In this document: piece after piece, positions 35,962 through 44,475 of the stretch
How the letters are laid out: each line of letters opens with the position of its first letter
How positions within the stretch are numbered: the stretch's first letter is position 1
Position numbers and translations under genes: made by a program
Source of the DNA: Nereida sp965655635
GTDB lineage: Bacteria; Pseudomonadota; Alphaproteobacteria; Rhodobacterales; Rhodobacteraceae
Assembly: GCF_965655635.1 (NCBI RefSeq)
Contig: NZ_CBFHHE010000002.1
Coordinates: 71,966-135,965 of the forward strand
Direction: 5' to 3'
Length of the DNA stretch: 64,000 nucleotides
Notes under the pieces: model-generated
Told to the model about the DNA's origin: nothing
Databases searched by the model: none
What the model saw: the letters and a program-made list of their open reading frames with translations, nothing else

Positions 35962-36911
35962 TGCGCGGCTTCGACAATAAGTTCAAAGATTTCCCTGATT
36001 ATATCATCGGCATTACCAAAGAGGTCTGGGAAGATCGCGGCTTGGGCGAAGCGATGGAGCGCTATTACCACCCTGATGTCTACGTCCGGATGCCCGGTGT
36101 GTTTGCGCGTGGTGAAAAGGGTGCGACTGCAGCGACGATGGCAACGCTGGTTCAGTTTCCCGATCGTACTTTGCTGGGAGAAGACGTAATTTGGTCTGGT
36201 ACGCCGGAGCGAGGGATGTTGTCGTCTCACCGGATCCGCTCAACGGCGACGCATCTTGGGGATGGGGCATTTGGCGCGCCAACGGGCCGCAAGGTGGTTA
36301 GCCTTGCGCTGGCAGACTGTTTTGCCCAAGACAACATGATTTCTGACGAATGGCTGATCCGCGATAATGGCGGCATTGTACGTCAACTTGGCTATGACCC
36401 ACGGGAATTTGCAGCCGAGCGTTTGGACGAGATGACGCCGTTCACCCCTGCGATTGACGAAGACGGCCCCTACCTTGGGCGCGGCAACGACAATGACTGG
36501 GGCGCTAAGACCGCCAGTCTTATCGAGCGAATGATGCACGCAGAATTCAGCGTGATCAGTCGTGAATATGACCGCGGCGCACAGCTTGAATACGCGGGCA
36601 ACAAGAAAGGTCACAGCCACGAGTTTGCCGATGCATTCTGGCTTGGGCTTCGCTCTGCGTTCCCTTCTGCAGAATTCAAACTGAACCACGTTATCGGTCG
36701 CGAAGACCTAATGATGCCGCCACGTGCCGCTGTGCGTTGGTCACTGGACGGCAATCACGACGGATGGGGTATGTTCGGAAAACCCACGGGTGCGCCGGTC
36801 CACGTGATGGGGATTACCCACGTGGAATACGGGCCTTGGGGCCTGCGCCGCGAGTGGACGCTGATTGATGAAGTCGCCATTTGGGCGCAAATTTTGAAAC
36901 ACCAAGGCTGA
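35961..36911 (+). CDS. Double NTF2/SnoaL-like protein B
   Basis: A 316-residue protein with two NTF2-like domains, distinct from protein A. The first domain (about 8-145) contains ERYYHPDVYVRMPGVFARGEKG and ends with CFAQDNMISDEWLIRDNGGIVRQLG. The second (about 170-312) ends with GITHVEYGPWGLRREWTLIDEVAIWAQI. The paired aromatic and acidic residues (YYHPDVY, EWTLID) fit a small-molecule pocket. No known enzyme is specifically matched. Translationally coupled to the LacI gene and 29 bp before the bicupin gene. Confidence 0.72.
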   Translation: MRGFDNKFKDFPDYIIGITKEVWEDRGLGEAMERYYHPDVYVRMPGVFARGEKGATAATMATLVQFPDRTLLGEDVIWSGTPERGMLSSHRIRSTATHLGDGAFGAPTGRKVVSLALADCFAQDNMISDEWLIRDNGGIVRQLGYDPREFAAERLDEMTPFTPAIDEDGPYLGRGNDNDWGAKTASLIERMMHAEFSVISREYDRGAQLEYAGNKKGHSHEFADAFWLGLRSAFPSAEFKLNHVIGREDLMMPPRAAVRWSLDGNHDGWGMFGKPTGAPVHVMGITHVEYGPWGLRREWTLIDEVAIWAQILKHQG

Positions 36912-36940
36912 GCCAGCCACCATACTACGGGAAGACCACC

Positions 36941-37900
36941 ATGACTTATTTGTCAGATCGCATCGTTCGCTACGGTGAACTTAAACCCTGCAGGACAGCA
37001 TTTATTGATGCGCATACGCCGGGTTCTGATCAAAAAGAGAACTTCACAATCATTGGGGGCGGCGTGTCTGAAAGCGCCGACCAGCACGTCCATATTTCTG
37101 ATCAGATCGGCTTTAACATTGGTGCTGCGGGACAGCCGCCTAAGTGCCGCAACTCTCTGCACAGCCACCGCACTGCTGAGGTTTTCTTTGTCCTTAAAGG
37201 TAAGTGGCGCTTTTTCTGGGGCCGTTGGGGTGATGCAGGCGAAGTCACTTTGGAAGCGGGCGATATCTTCAATATTCCAACAGGTATGTTCCGCGGGTTT
37301 GAAAACATCGGTGATGACTACGGTATGATTATGGCCATCTTGGGCGGCGATGATGCAGGCGGCGGCGTGATCTGGGCGCCGCAAGTTATTGAAGATGCGG
37401 GTGCGCACGGTTTGATTCTGGGCGACAACGGACGTCTTTATGACACCAAAAAAGGGGAAACCTTGCCTGATGGGGTTGTTCCGATGCCGGTGCTGAGTGA
37501 TGCGGAATTGGCTGCATTCCCTGAACCTACTACGTCTGAGGTCGTGCCGGGATACGTGGCGCGGTATTACGACATGCTTGCGTTGGCGGATAAACAGCCC
37601 GCGCGCGTTATCGGTGAGCACGGGATGCTGGTTGATAAGCCCGGCTTTCATGTGGACATGATTGGCCGCGGTTCCTTACCAGATGCGGGATACACCACCG
37701 ACAAGCATGAGGTGCTTATGGGCATGACCGGCCATTGGAAGGTGAATGTCGAAGGCTTTGAAACGGTTCTGTCCCCGGGGGATACTTTTGCTATTCCCCC
37801 CAACAAAGCACGCATCATTACACCTGCGATGACAGGCGAGGCGGCACTTTACCGTGTGAGTGCTACGGATGACGCTGCCGGCCTTACTTGGCGCCAGTAA
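36941..37900 (+). CDS. Bicupin-domain protein
   Basis: A 319-residue protein with two cupin barrels. The first (about 60-155) has HSHRTAEVFFVLKGKWRFFWG and GDIFNIPTGMFRGFEN, giving a plausible His/Glu metal site. The second (about 220-305) has TTDKHEVLMGMTGHWKVNVEG and LSPGDTFAIPPNKARII with fewer His ligands. Bicupins include dioxygenases (gentisate, quercetin-like), isomerases and storage proteins; no exact class is recognised. The ATG at 36941 has GGGAAG 8 bp upstream. Confidence 0.8.
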   Translation: MTYLSDRIVRYGELKPCRTAFIDAHTPGSDQKENFTIIGGGVSESADQHVHISDQIGFNIGAAGQPPKCRNSLHSHRTAEVFFVLKGKWRFFWGRWGDAGEVTLEAGDIFNIPTGMFRGFENIGDDYGMIMAILGGDDAGGGVIWAPQVIEDAGAHGLILGDNGRLYDTKKGETLPDGVVPMPVLSDAELAAFPEPTTSEVVPGYVARYYDMLALADKQPARVIGEHGMLVDKPGFHVDMIGRGSLPDAGYTTDKHEVLMGMTGHWKVNVEGFETVLSPGDTFAIPPNKARIITPAMTGEAALYRVSATDDAAGLTWRQ

Positions 37901-37907
37901 AATGATT

Positions 37908-37941
37908 GGCCTTGCCGGACTATCGGGTTGAGGGCAGGGCC
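37908..37941 (+). other. Stem-loop in the leader of the MetE-like gene
   Basis: GGCCTTGCC pairs with GGCAGGGCC (one G-U) across a 16-base loop. No T-run follows on the plus strand, so termination is unlikely; an mRNA stability or attenuating role inside the operon is possible. Confidence 0.35.
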
Positions 37942-37982
37942 AAAATGCCTAGTGTAGCGTTGAATAATTTTGGGGATATCAG

Positions 37983-39104
37983 ATGGTTAAAACAACGCAC
38001 GTAGGCTCACTTCCGCGGGTTCAAGAAGTGGTGGATTTCATTTTCGCCCGTGAAAAAGAGCAGCCATACGATCAAGCCGCATTTGACAGCTGCATGACAA
38101 AGGCAGTCGATGATGTGGTTGCGCGCCAAGTGGCCGCAGGCGTTGATATCGTCAGTGATGGTGAAACGTCCAAGATCAGCTATGCGACCTACGTCAAAGA
38201 CCGCTACACTGGTTTTGACGGTGACAGCCCCCGCAATGCGCCTGCTGATTTGAAGCTGTTCCCCAAGTTTCTTGAGCGGCAAGCCCAAGGTGGCGGTACC
38301 CCTACATATAACCGCCCCATGTGTGTGGGCGAGGTGAAGGCCAAGCCTGTTGATGATCTGGCCAAAGATATCGCAAACCTGAAAGCCGCGATGCAAAAGC
38401 ACGGCGCGTCTGAGGGCTTTATGAATGCCGCGTCCCCCGGTGTGATCAGCCTCTTTCTGCAAAACGATTACTACCCCACGCGCGAGGCCTATTTGGCAGC
38501 ACTCGCGGATGTAATGCGTGCCGAGTACCGCGCGATTGTCGACGCGGGCCTGTACCTACAGCTTGATTGCCCGGATCTGGCTTTGTCGCGCCACATGCTG
38601 TTCCAAGACCTGACTGATGCGGAGTTTTTGAAAATCGCTGCGGGGCACGTTGAGGCGCTGAACCACGCCCTTGAAGGGATCGACCCGTCGCGTGTCCGCG
38701 TCCATATTTGTTGGGGCAATTACGAGGGACCACACGTATGCGACATTGATATGGACAAGGTCTTCAGCACGCTCATGTCGGTCGGTGCTGATCAATTGCT
38801 CTTTGAAACATCGAACCCGCGTCACGCCCACGAATGGACAGTGTTCCGCGATCGCGTCTCTGAAATCCCTGATAGCAAAATCTTGGTGCCAGGTGTTGTA
38901 GACACGACGACAAACTTTGTTGAGCACCCCCAGCTGGTCGCGGAACGCATTGCCAAGTTTACCAATATCGTCGGGGCAGACCGTGTGATCGCTGGTAGTG
39001 ACTGCGGCTTTGGCACATTTGCAGGCTTTGGAGCCGTTGATCCGGACATTGCATATGCAAAACTTGGTTCACTAAGTGAAGGAGCCAATTTGGAAAGCGC
39101 ATGA
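37983..39104 (+). CDS. Single-domain MetE-like (cobalamin-independent methionine synthase II family) zinc protein
   Basis: A 373-residue protein equal to the catalytic half of MetE only. It begins TTHVGSLPR, the barrel start. The zinc ligands are visible as His241 and Cys243 in VHICWGN and Cys341 in AGSDCGFGTF, with Glu275 in LLFETSNPR as a possible fourth. The N-terminal folate-binding half of MetE is absent. Relatives of this size include core-MetE proteins and epoxyalkane:coenzyme M transferase, both activating a thiol on zinc. It sits in a catabolic-looking cluster away from metF, so a methionine synthase role is not assured. Its end overlaps the hydrolase start by 4 bp. Confidence 0.85.
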   Translation: MVKTTHVGSLPRVQEVVDFIFAREKEQPYDQAAFDSCMTKAVDDVVARQVAAGVDIVSDGETSKISYATYVKDRYTGFDGDSPRNAPADLKLFPKFLERQAQGGGTPTYNRPMCVGEVKAKPVDDLAKDIANLKAAMQKHGASEGFMNAASPGVISLFLQNDYYPTREAYLAALADVMRAEYRAIVDAGLYLQLDCPDLALSRHMLFQDLTDAEFLKIAAGHVEALNHALEGIDPSRVRVHICWGNYEGPHVCDIDMDKVFSTLMSVGADQLLFETSNPRHAHEWTVFRDRVSEIPDSKILVPGVVDTTTNFVEHPQLVAERIAKFTNIVGADRVIAGSDCGFGTFAGFGAVDPDIAYAKLGSLSEGANLESA

Positions 39105-39808
39105 GCGAACCAATTGTATTTTTACCCGGTATGATGTGTGACGCGCGGCTTTTTGGGCCGCAGTTGGCGGCGATGTCGTCAACACATGCTGTGATGGTTG
39201 CCCCCATCACGCAAGGCGAGCGGGTTGAGGATATCGCAGGTGCGCTTCTCGATCTGTTGCCGCGCCGGTTTGCATTGGCTGGCTTGTCGATGGGGGGCAT
39301 CGTAGCGATGGAGTTGATGCGCCGCGCGCCTGAGCGGATCACACGGCTCTGCCTGCTTGACACGAACCCGCTTGCTGAAACGCCCCAAGTTGCTGCAATG
39401 CGCGAGCCGCAGATTGTTGCGGCGAAAACCGGTCGTTTGCTTGAGGTCATGCGCGACGAAATGAAGCCCAATTATCTGGCACCGGGTCCTGCACGCCAAG
39501 ATGTACTTGATCTGGTGATGGAAATGGCGCGGACCCTTGGGCCTGATGTGTTCATCCGTCAGTCCCGCGCGCTACAGCGCCGTCGCGACCAGCAAGGCAC
39601 TCTGCGCCGTGTAAATGTGCCGACCATGGTCATTTGCGGTGAACATGATGCGCTGTGTCCTGTGCGACGCCACACGTTTATGGCCGAGCTGATCGTAAAC
39701 GCGCGGCTTCACGTGCTGGAAAACGCGGGCCATTTGCCCACGCTCGAGACACCTGATGAGGTCATTGACCTGCTCTATGACTGGATGAATATGCCTACAG
39801 CAGCCTAA
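39101..39808 (+). CDS. Alpha/beta-hydrolase
   Basis: A 235-residue hydrolase with the complete triad: Ser63 in GLSMGG, Asp in ICGEHDALCP near 184, and His in ENAGHLPTLE near 213. FLPGMMCDARLFGPQ at the N-terminus contains the oxyanion-hole strand. The type fits small ester, lactone or thioester hydrolases. It is coupled to the MetE-like gene by an ATGA overlap and is the last gene of the run. Confidence 0.88.
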   Translation: MSEPIVFLPGMMCDARLFGPQLAAMSSTHAVMVAPITQGERVEDIAGALLDLLPRRFALAGLSMGGIVAMELMRRAPERITRLCLLDTNPLAETPQVAAMREPQIVAAKTGRLLEVMRDEMKPNYLAPGPARQDVLDLVMEMARTLGPDVFIRQSRALQRRRDQQGTLRRVNVPTMVICGEHDALCPVRRHTFMAELIVNARLHVLENAGHLPTLETPDEVIDLLYDWMNMPTAA

Positions 39809-39818
39809 GCCGCCCGCG

Positions 39819-40397
39819 TTACCTTGGTTGGTAAGCGGCGGTGCGTTCGTCTGTGGTAAGGGTGTAGGGTGGTGCAACGGGTTCCATCGTGGATGCGTCG
39901 AAAAAGGGCGTGTCACGCCACCTTCCTGAGATACGCTCACGGGCCATGCGGCCAATCATGCGGCTCAGCATTCCGACCATATTCTTATGCGTGGTTTTTC
40001 CACCCTTTTTGACGAAGCCTTGTGCGCGCACCGGGCCAAGCGCTTCGTGGTTATCGACGTTGCTGGCAATAACTCCCACCACGGGCAGCTTCGGGCTGGC
40101 CATGGTGTTATACATCGGTGTGTCGCAGCATTTCGCATACCAGCGCAGCAGCCCACCGGATTTATAAAGCCGCAGGACACTCAGGTTCTCACCACCCGAT
40201 AGGATTTTCAGGTTTGATGGGCTGGTTTGATAAAGATCAATCGCCGTATCTTTGGGGTCGTGTACGCCGTGGTGGTTGTTTGTGGCGTGGCAATCATCGC
40301 AATCACACGAGGCATGAAAGCCGTGTTGCGGTCCCACATTTAACAGTTTTGCCGAAAGCGCACCGCAGCTGCAGCTTAGCGTTACATCAGTAGCCAT
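39819..40397 (-). CDS. GFA-like/DUF6151 zinc-cysteine protein
   Basis: A 192-residue protein with Cys clusters typical of the glutathione-dependent formaldehyde-activating (GFA, Mss4-like) fold: CSCGALS near residue 9-15, CDCDDCHA near 31-38 and KCCDTPMYNT near 88-97. Members bind zinc and sometimes glutathione; most are not characterised. It is transcribed alone, 18 bp after phaZ on the same strand, and converges with the hydrolase gene. Assignment to DUF6151 is from memory. Confidence 0.7.
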   Translation of the reverse strand: MATDVTLSCSCGALSAKLLNVGPQHGFHASCDCDDCHATNNHHGVHDPKDTAIDLYQTSPSNLKILSGGENLSVLRLYKSGGLLRWYAKCCDTPMYNTMASPKLPVVGVIASNVDNHEALGPVRAQGFVKKGGKTTHKNMVGMLSRMIGRMARERISGRWRDTPFFDASTMEPVAPPYTLTTDERTAAYQPR

Positions 40398-40415
40398 GAA
40401 TGACCCCGTTTAAAG

Positions 40416-41687
40416 TCAAGCTGCAGTGTTCGAGTTTGCAGCGTCAGTACTCGTTGTTCGTGCGTTGCTGGCCATAAAATCGATAACCAACGGACGGATA
40501 TTTTCGCGCCATTTGCGGCCTGCAAAGATGCCATAGTGACCCGCGCCCGGCTCCAAATGGCTAGCCTTTTTCGTATCGGGGAGGCCAGTCAACAAATCGA
40601 GAGCAGCAAGACATTGCCCAGGCCCTGAAATGTCGTCGTTCTCGCCTTCTACGATTTTGACGGCAACATCGGTGATCTTGCTGATATCTACTTTCTTGCC
40701 GTTCACCGTGAAGCAATTACGGGCGATTTCGCGTTCTTTGAAAATGCGTTCAACTGTTGAAAGGTAGAATTCAGCGGTCATGTCCATGACAGCAAGGTAT
40801 TCGTCATAAAATACGTTGTGCTTGTCGTGATCACCGGCCTCATCGCGGGCAACGCGGGCGATTTGATCCCCGAATGCTGTTGCGTGTTTTTCAAGGTTCA
40901 TCGAGATGAACGACGAAAGCTGCAGCAAACCGGGGTATACTTTGCGCCCAACACCTTTGTATTTAAAACCGACCCGTTGGATCATTGTCTCATGCAACTG
41001 TCCCATTGAGACCGAGTGGCCAAAGTCTGTCACATCAGTTGGGTTAGCATCTGGATCCACCGGCCCGCCGATCAAAGTCAGGCTGGCTGGCTGCGCGTCA
41101 GGGTTTTCTTCCGCAAGATAAGCCGTTGCCGCAAGCGCAAGCGGTACGGGCTGACACACTGCAACCACGTGTGTTTCTGGCCCAAGTTCGCGCATGAAGT
41201 CTGTCAGATAGAGCGTGTAGTCTTCCACATCGAACTTACCCGCGCTGACGGGAATGTCGCGGGCGTTGTGCCAATCTGTGATGTAGACCTCGCAATCGGG
41301 CAGCAGGCTCAAAACGGTTGATCGTAGCAATGTTGCATAGTGGCCGGACATTGGCGCGGCGAGCAGCACTTTGTGGCGCTTCTTTTTGCGGCCCGGAATA
41401 TGAAAGTGCAGCAGATCACCAAAATCGCGCGCCATGACGACGCGTGGTTCAACCAGACGGTCTTGGCCTTTTGCGTTGGTGAAATGCGCGATGTCCCAGT
41501 CAGGTTTGACGGTCATGCGCGAAAAACTGCGCTCTGTGACTTCGCCCCATGCACGGACCCAGTCCAGCATCGGGTTGGGCATGGCGGCCGTTGCAGGGTA
41601 GGATGTAAGGGCACGCGCGGATGCACCAAGCCACTGGTTGGTGTTTCGAACCGTCTCCATCCAGTCATACATTGCCATATATTTCAT
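40416..41687 (-). CDS. phaZ: Intracellular polyhydroxyalkanoate depolymerase
   Basis: A 423-residue intracellular PHA depolymerase, which mobilises stored polyhydroxybutyrate. The N-terminal YMAMYDWMETVR and the Cys-based nucleophile segment VVAVCQPVPLALAA near 175-188 are characteristic of this family, which uses Cys rather than Ser. LTLIGGPVDPDANPT near 205 and EPGAGHYGIFAGRKW near 380-394 (His) complete the site. The ATG at 41687 has GGAG 6 bp upstream. It diverges from phaC across 121 bp. Confidence 0.93.
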   Translation of the reverse strand: MKYMAMYDWMETVRNTNQWLGASARALTSYPATAAMPNPMLDWVRAWGEVTERSFSRMTVKPDWDIAHFTNAKGQDRLVEPRVVMARDFGDLLHFHIPGRKKKRHKVLLAAPMSGHYATLLRSTVLSLLPDCEVYITDWHNARDIPVSAGKFDVEDYTLYLTDFMRELGPETHVVAVCQPVPLALAATAYLAEENPDAQPASLTLIGGPVDPDANPTDVTDFGHSVSMGQLHETMIQRVGFKYKGVGRKVYPGLLQLSSFISMNLEKHATAFGDQIARVARDEAGDHDKHNVFYDEYLAVMDMTAEFYLSTVERIFKEREIARNCFTVNGKKVDISKITDVAVKIVEGENDDISGPGQCLAALDLLTGLPDTKKASHLEPGAGHYGIFAGRKWRENIRPLVIDFMASNARTTSTDAANSNTAA

Positions 41688-41808
41688 GTTCGTCTCCTGC
41701 ATCGGTTCACGCGTGCGCTACGTTGCTGTATGGTAACACATAGTGGGGCTGCTTTGGGAACAAAGCATGTGTTATGCTGCGACTGCACGGTATGGGGCTC
41801 AGATCGAT

Positions 41809-43644
41809 ATGACAACCAAAGAATCTTCTATCAGCGGGGGTCCTTCTGAAACAATCGATCGACCAAATGACCTTTTGGTTGGTGAGCACTCAGCAAAACT
41901 TGCGCAAAACCTATCGAAAGTCGAAGAATTGTCCAAACGGCTCACTGCTGCAATGCAGCAAAAGCGGCAGGTAAATCCCTCGCTTGAGGGTCCAGGCCAA
42001 GACTTGATGTTGAAGGCCGCCGCTAGTTTTTGGAGCGAGGCGGTCCGTGATCCATCAAAACTGTTTGAACAGCAGATTGCCTTTTGGGGCAAATCGATGG
42101 CGCATTTCGTTGAGGCGCAGAATGCGCTGGCGGCAGGAAAGCTTGAAGCACCAGCCGATGAGACCCCCTCCGACAGCCGGTTCTCAAACCCGCTGTGGCA
42201 GAGCCATCCGTATTTTAACTTCATCAAGCAGCAATACATGATGAATGCACAAGCGATGTCTGATGCGGTTGACGCGTTGGACGGGTTGGCCTCCGAAGAT
42301 CGCAAGCGCGTCTCATATTTCACCCAGCAAATTGTGGATATGATGGCGCCCACAAACTTTTTGCAGACCAACCCAGATGCGCTTGAGCGTGCGGTGGAAA
42401 CCGACGGTGCCTCGCTGGTGCAGGGGCTGGAAAATCTGGTGCGTGATATTGAGGCAAACGATGGCGATCTTCTGATCACGCTTGCGGATAAAAATGCGTT
42501 CACCGTTGGTGAAAACCTCGGAACATCCCAAGGTAAGGTGGTTTTCCGTAATTACATGTTTGAGCTGATCCAATACACGCCGACCACAGACGAGGTTCAC
42601 CAGACGCCGCTGATCATCTTCCCGCCTTGGATCAACAAATTTTATATTCTCGACCTGAAAGAGCAAAACAGCCTGATCAAATGGATCGTCGATCAAGGGT
42701 TTACGCTGTTCGTTGTCTCATGGGTGAACCCAGATGACAGCTATGCGGACGTTGGGATGGAGGCGTATGTAGAGAGCGGGTACTTGACAGCGATTGAGCA
42801 GGTTAAGCAAATTTGTGATGTCAAATCGGTCAATGCTGTCGGGTACTGTATTGCGGGGACCACGCTGTCGCTGACTTTGTCATTGCTAAAAAAGCGCGGC
42901 GATACGTCGGTGAACGCGGCCAGTTTTTTCACGACCCTCACGGATTTTTCTGATCGCGGTGAGGTGGGTGTTTTCCTCAACGATGATTTTGTTGACGGTA
43001 TTGAATACCAGTGCAGCCAAGATGGGATTTTGGACAGCTATTATATGTCCCGCACGTTCAGCTATCTGCGTTCGAACGATCTCATCTATCGCCCGGCGAT
43101 CCGCAGTTACATGCTGGGCGAGGCCCCGCCCGCGTTCGATTTGCTTTTTTGGAACGGCGACAGCACCAACCTTCCTGGTAAGATGGCGATCCAGTATTTG
43201 CGCGGCCTGTGCCAGCGCGATGAGTTTGCCTCAACCGGGTTTGAACTGTTGGGCGAAACCCTTCACATTAGCGATGTGACGGTCCCCGTTTGCGCCATTG
43301 CTTGTGAGACCGATCATATTGCTGCGTGGAAATCCAGCTATGCCGGCATCCAGAAGATGAGCAGCACAGACAAAACTTTCATTCTGTCCCAGTCAGGACA
43401 TATCGCGGGCATCATCAATCCGGTGAGCCGCAACAAATATGGACACTACCTAAACCCTGACATGTCAGGCACTGCTGACGCGTGGCAAGAGGCGGCCGAG
43501 TTTACGCCTAAATCATCGTGGTGGCCGACGTGGGGCGATTGGTTGGCAACTCGTTCCGCCAAGAAATGTAAGGCGCGTATGCCTGGTGATGCGACTCACA
43601 AAGTGATTTGTGACGCGCCAGGGACATATGTGCTGCCAAAATAG
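41809..43644 (+). CDS. phaC: Class I poly(3-hydroxyalkanoate) polymerase
   Basis: A 611-residue class I PHA synthase, polymerising 3-hydroxyacyl-CoA into granules. The nucleophile Cys347 sits in the lipase-box-like GYCIAG. LIIFPPWINKFYILDL near 268 is the conserved strand, the Asp is in ACETDHIAAW near 506, and the His in SQSGHIAGIINP near 535. The start at 41809 is selected because an upstream in-frame ATG (41743) gives atypical residues. It is 180 bp upstream of phaP. Confidence 0.96.
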   Translation: MTTKESSISGGPSETIDRPNDLLVGEHSAKLAQNLSKVEELSKRLTAAMQQKRQVNPSLEGPGQDLMLKAAASFWSEAVRDPSKLFEQQIAFWGKSMAHFVEAQNALAAGKLEAPADETPSDSRFSNPLWQSHPYFNFIKQQYMMNAQAMSDAVDALDGLASEDRKRVSYFTQQIVDMMAPTNFLQTNPDALERAVETDGASLVQGLENLVRDIEANDGDLLITLADKNAFTVGENLGTSQGKVVFRNYMFELIQYTPTTDEVHQTPLIIFPPWINKFYILDLKEQNSLIKWIVDQGFTLFVVSWVNPDDSYADVGMEAYVESGYLTAIEQVKQICDVKSVNAVGYCIAGTTLSLTLSLLKKRGDTSVNAASFFTTLTDFSDRGEVGVFLNDDFVDGIEYQCSQDGILDSYYMSRTFSYLRSNDLIYRPAIRSYMLGEAPPAFDLLFWNGDSTNLPGKMAIQYLRGLCQRDEFASTGFELLGETLHISDVTVPVCAIACETDHIAAWKSSYAGIQKMSSTDKTFILSQSGHIAGIINPVSRNKYGHYLNPDMSGTADAWQEAAEFTPKSSWWPTWGDWLATRSAKKCKARMPGDATHKVICDAPGTYVLPK

Positions 43645-43718
43645 TTTACGCATCTCAAGCCCGCCTTGCGGCTGCGTTTCGCTAGATCTTTGATTGTTAA
43701 CCTCTTTTTCGCTCAATG

Positions 43719-43729
43719 CTGCACGGCAG
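43719..43729. promoter_or_regulatory. PhaR-type box CTGC-ACG-GCAG upstream of phaP
   Basis: An exact match to CTGC-N3-GCAG, the site I recall for PhaR repressors in Paracoccus and Rhodobacter. It lies 95 bp before the phasin start. Confidence 0.7.
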
Positions 43730-43744
43730 AAAAATCTTGATTTG

Positions 43745-43755
43745 CTGCGATGCAG
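43745..43755. promoter_or_regulatory. Second PhaR-type box CTGC-GAT-GCAG upstream of phaP
   Basis: A second exact CTGC-N3-GCAG site, 26 bp (about 2.5 helical turns) from the first and 69 bp before the phasin start. The pair suits cooperative binding of PhaR over the phaP promoter. Confidence 0.7.
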
Positions 43756-43824
43756 CGTGTATCAATGTTGCAGACGCAGAAAGCAGCAGGGTTGTCTTGC
43801 TGGCGAATTTAAGAGGTATGACCA

Positions 43825-44262
43825 ATGGCACAAGATTTCACAGCCGCAATGAAAGACATGATGGGCGCATTCCCTGTGGATACATCCGCACTGACAGACG
43901 CGTTCAAAACGCATGCTTCATTGTCTGAAAAACTCTCCGCAGTTGCATTGAGTGCAGCAGACCAATCTTCCGAGATTTCTGCGAAATGGACCAAAGAAAC
44001 GCTGACTAAGCTTTCTGGTGTTACCAAAGCACAAGCTGAGCCTGCTGATTACGCAAAAGCGATGACAGATTTCGCCTCTGCTTCTGCAGAAGCTTCTGCT
44101 GAATACATGGCAGCTTTCGCAGAAGTTGCGAAAAAAGTTCAGATGGAAACAGTTGATTTGGTTTTGGCCGCTGGCAAAGACATGTCTGACGAGACAACAG
44201 CAGCGGTTAAAAAAGCGACTGCTGATGCGACTGCGGCAACGAAAAAAGCCACATCTAAATAA
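43825..44262 (+). CDS. phaP: Phasin (PHA granule surface protein)
   Basis: A 145-residue amphipathic helical protein, rich in Ala, Thr, Lys and Glu, without Cys. SLSEKLSAVALSAADQSSEISAKWTKETLTKLSG near 33-66 and ASAEYMAAFAEVAKKVQMETVDLVLAAG near 91-118 are phasin-like helices, and the tail ends in a basic KKATADATAATKKATSK. Phasins coat PHA granules. It lies between phaC and phaR, with two PhaR-type boxes upstream and a strong terminator 57 bp downstream. Confidence 0.92.
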   Translation: MAQDFTAAMKDMMGAFPVDTSALTDAFKTHASLSEKLSAVALSAADQSSEISAKWTKETLTKLSGVTKAQAEPADYAKAMTDFASASAEASAEYMAAFAEVAKKVQMETVDLVLAAGKDMSDETTAAVKKATADATAATKKATSK

Positions 44263-44318
44263 ATAGCCCCTTAGGCTCATCCGCGTCATTCCTCCCAATT
44301 ACTGACACGGATACAAAA

Positions 44319-44350
44319 GAGCGGGTGCCGGTATTGGCGCCCGCTTTTTC
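44319..44350 (+). terminator. Intrinsic terminator of phaP
   Basis: Arms AGCGGGTGCC and GGCGCCCGCT (one G-U pair) with a 6-base loop, followed by TTTTTC. It separates phaP from phaR, which must then have its own promoter. Confidence 0.88.
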
Positions 44351-44379
44351 TTTGCGGTATGTTCCTTGTACCGTCTGTG

Positions 44380-44390
44380 CTGCGCCGCAG
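44380..44390. promoter_or_regulatory. PhaR-type box CTGC-GCC-GCAG upstream of phaR
   Basis: A third exact CTGC-N3-GCAG site, 85 bp before the phaR GTG start and downstream of the phaP terminator. Its place suggests that PhaR represses its own gene. Confidence 0.65.
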
Positions 44391-44475
44391 CTTTGAACGA
44401 TCACAAGATCTCTTTCCTTTTTTGCTGCGCGCGCATAGGCTTATCCCCAATGCACCATCTTGGGAGGATTGTCGC

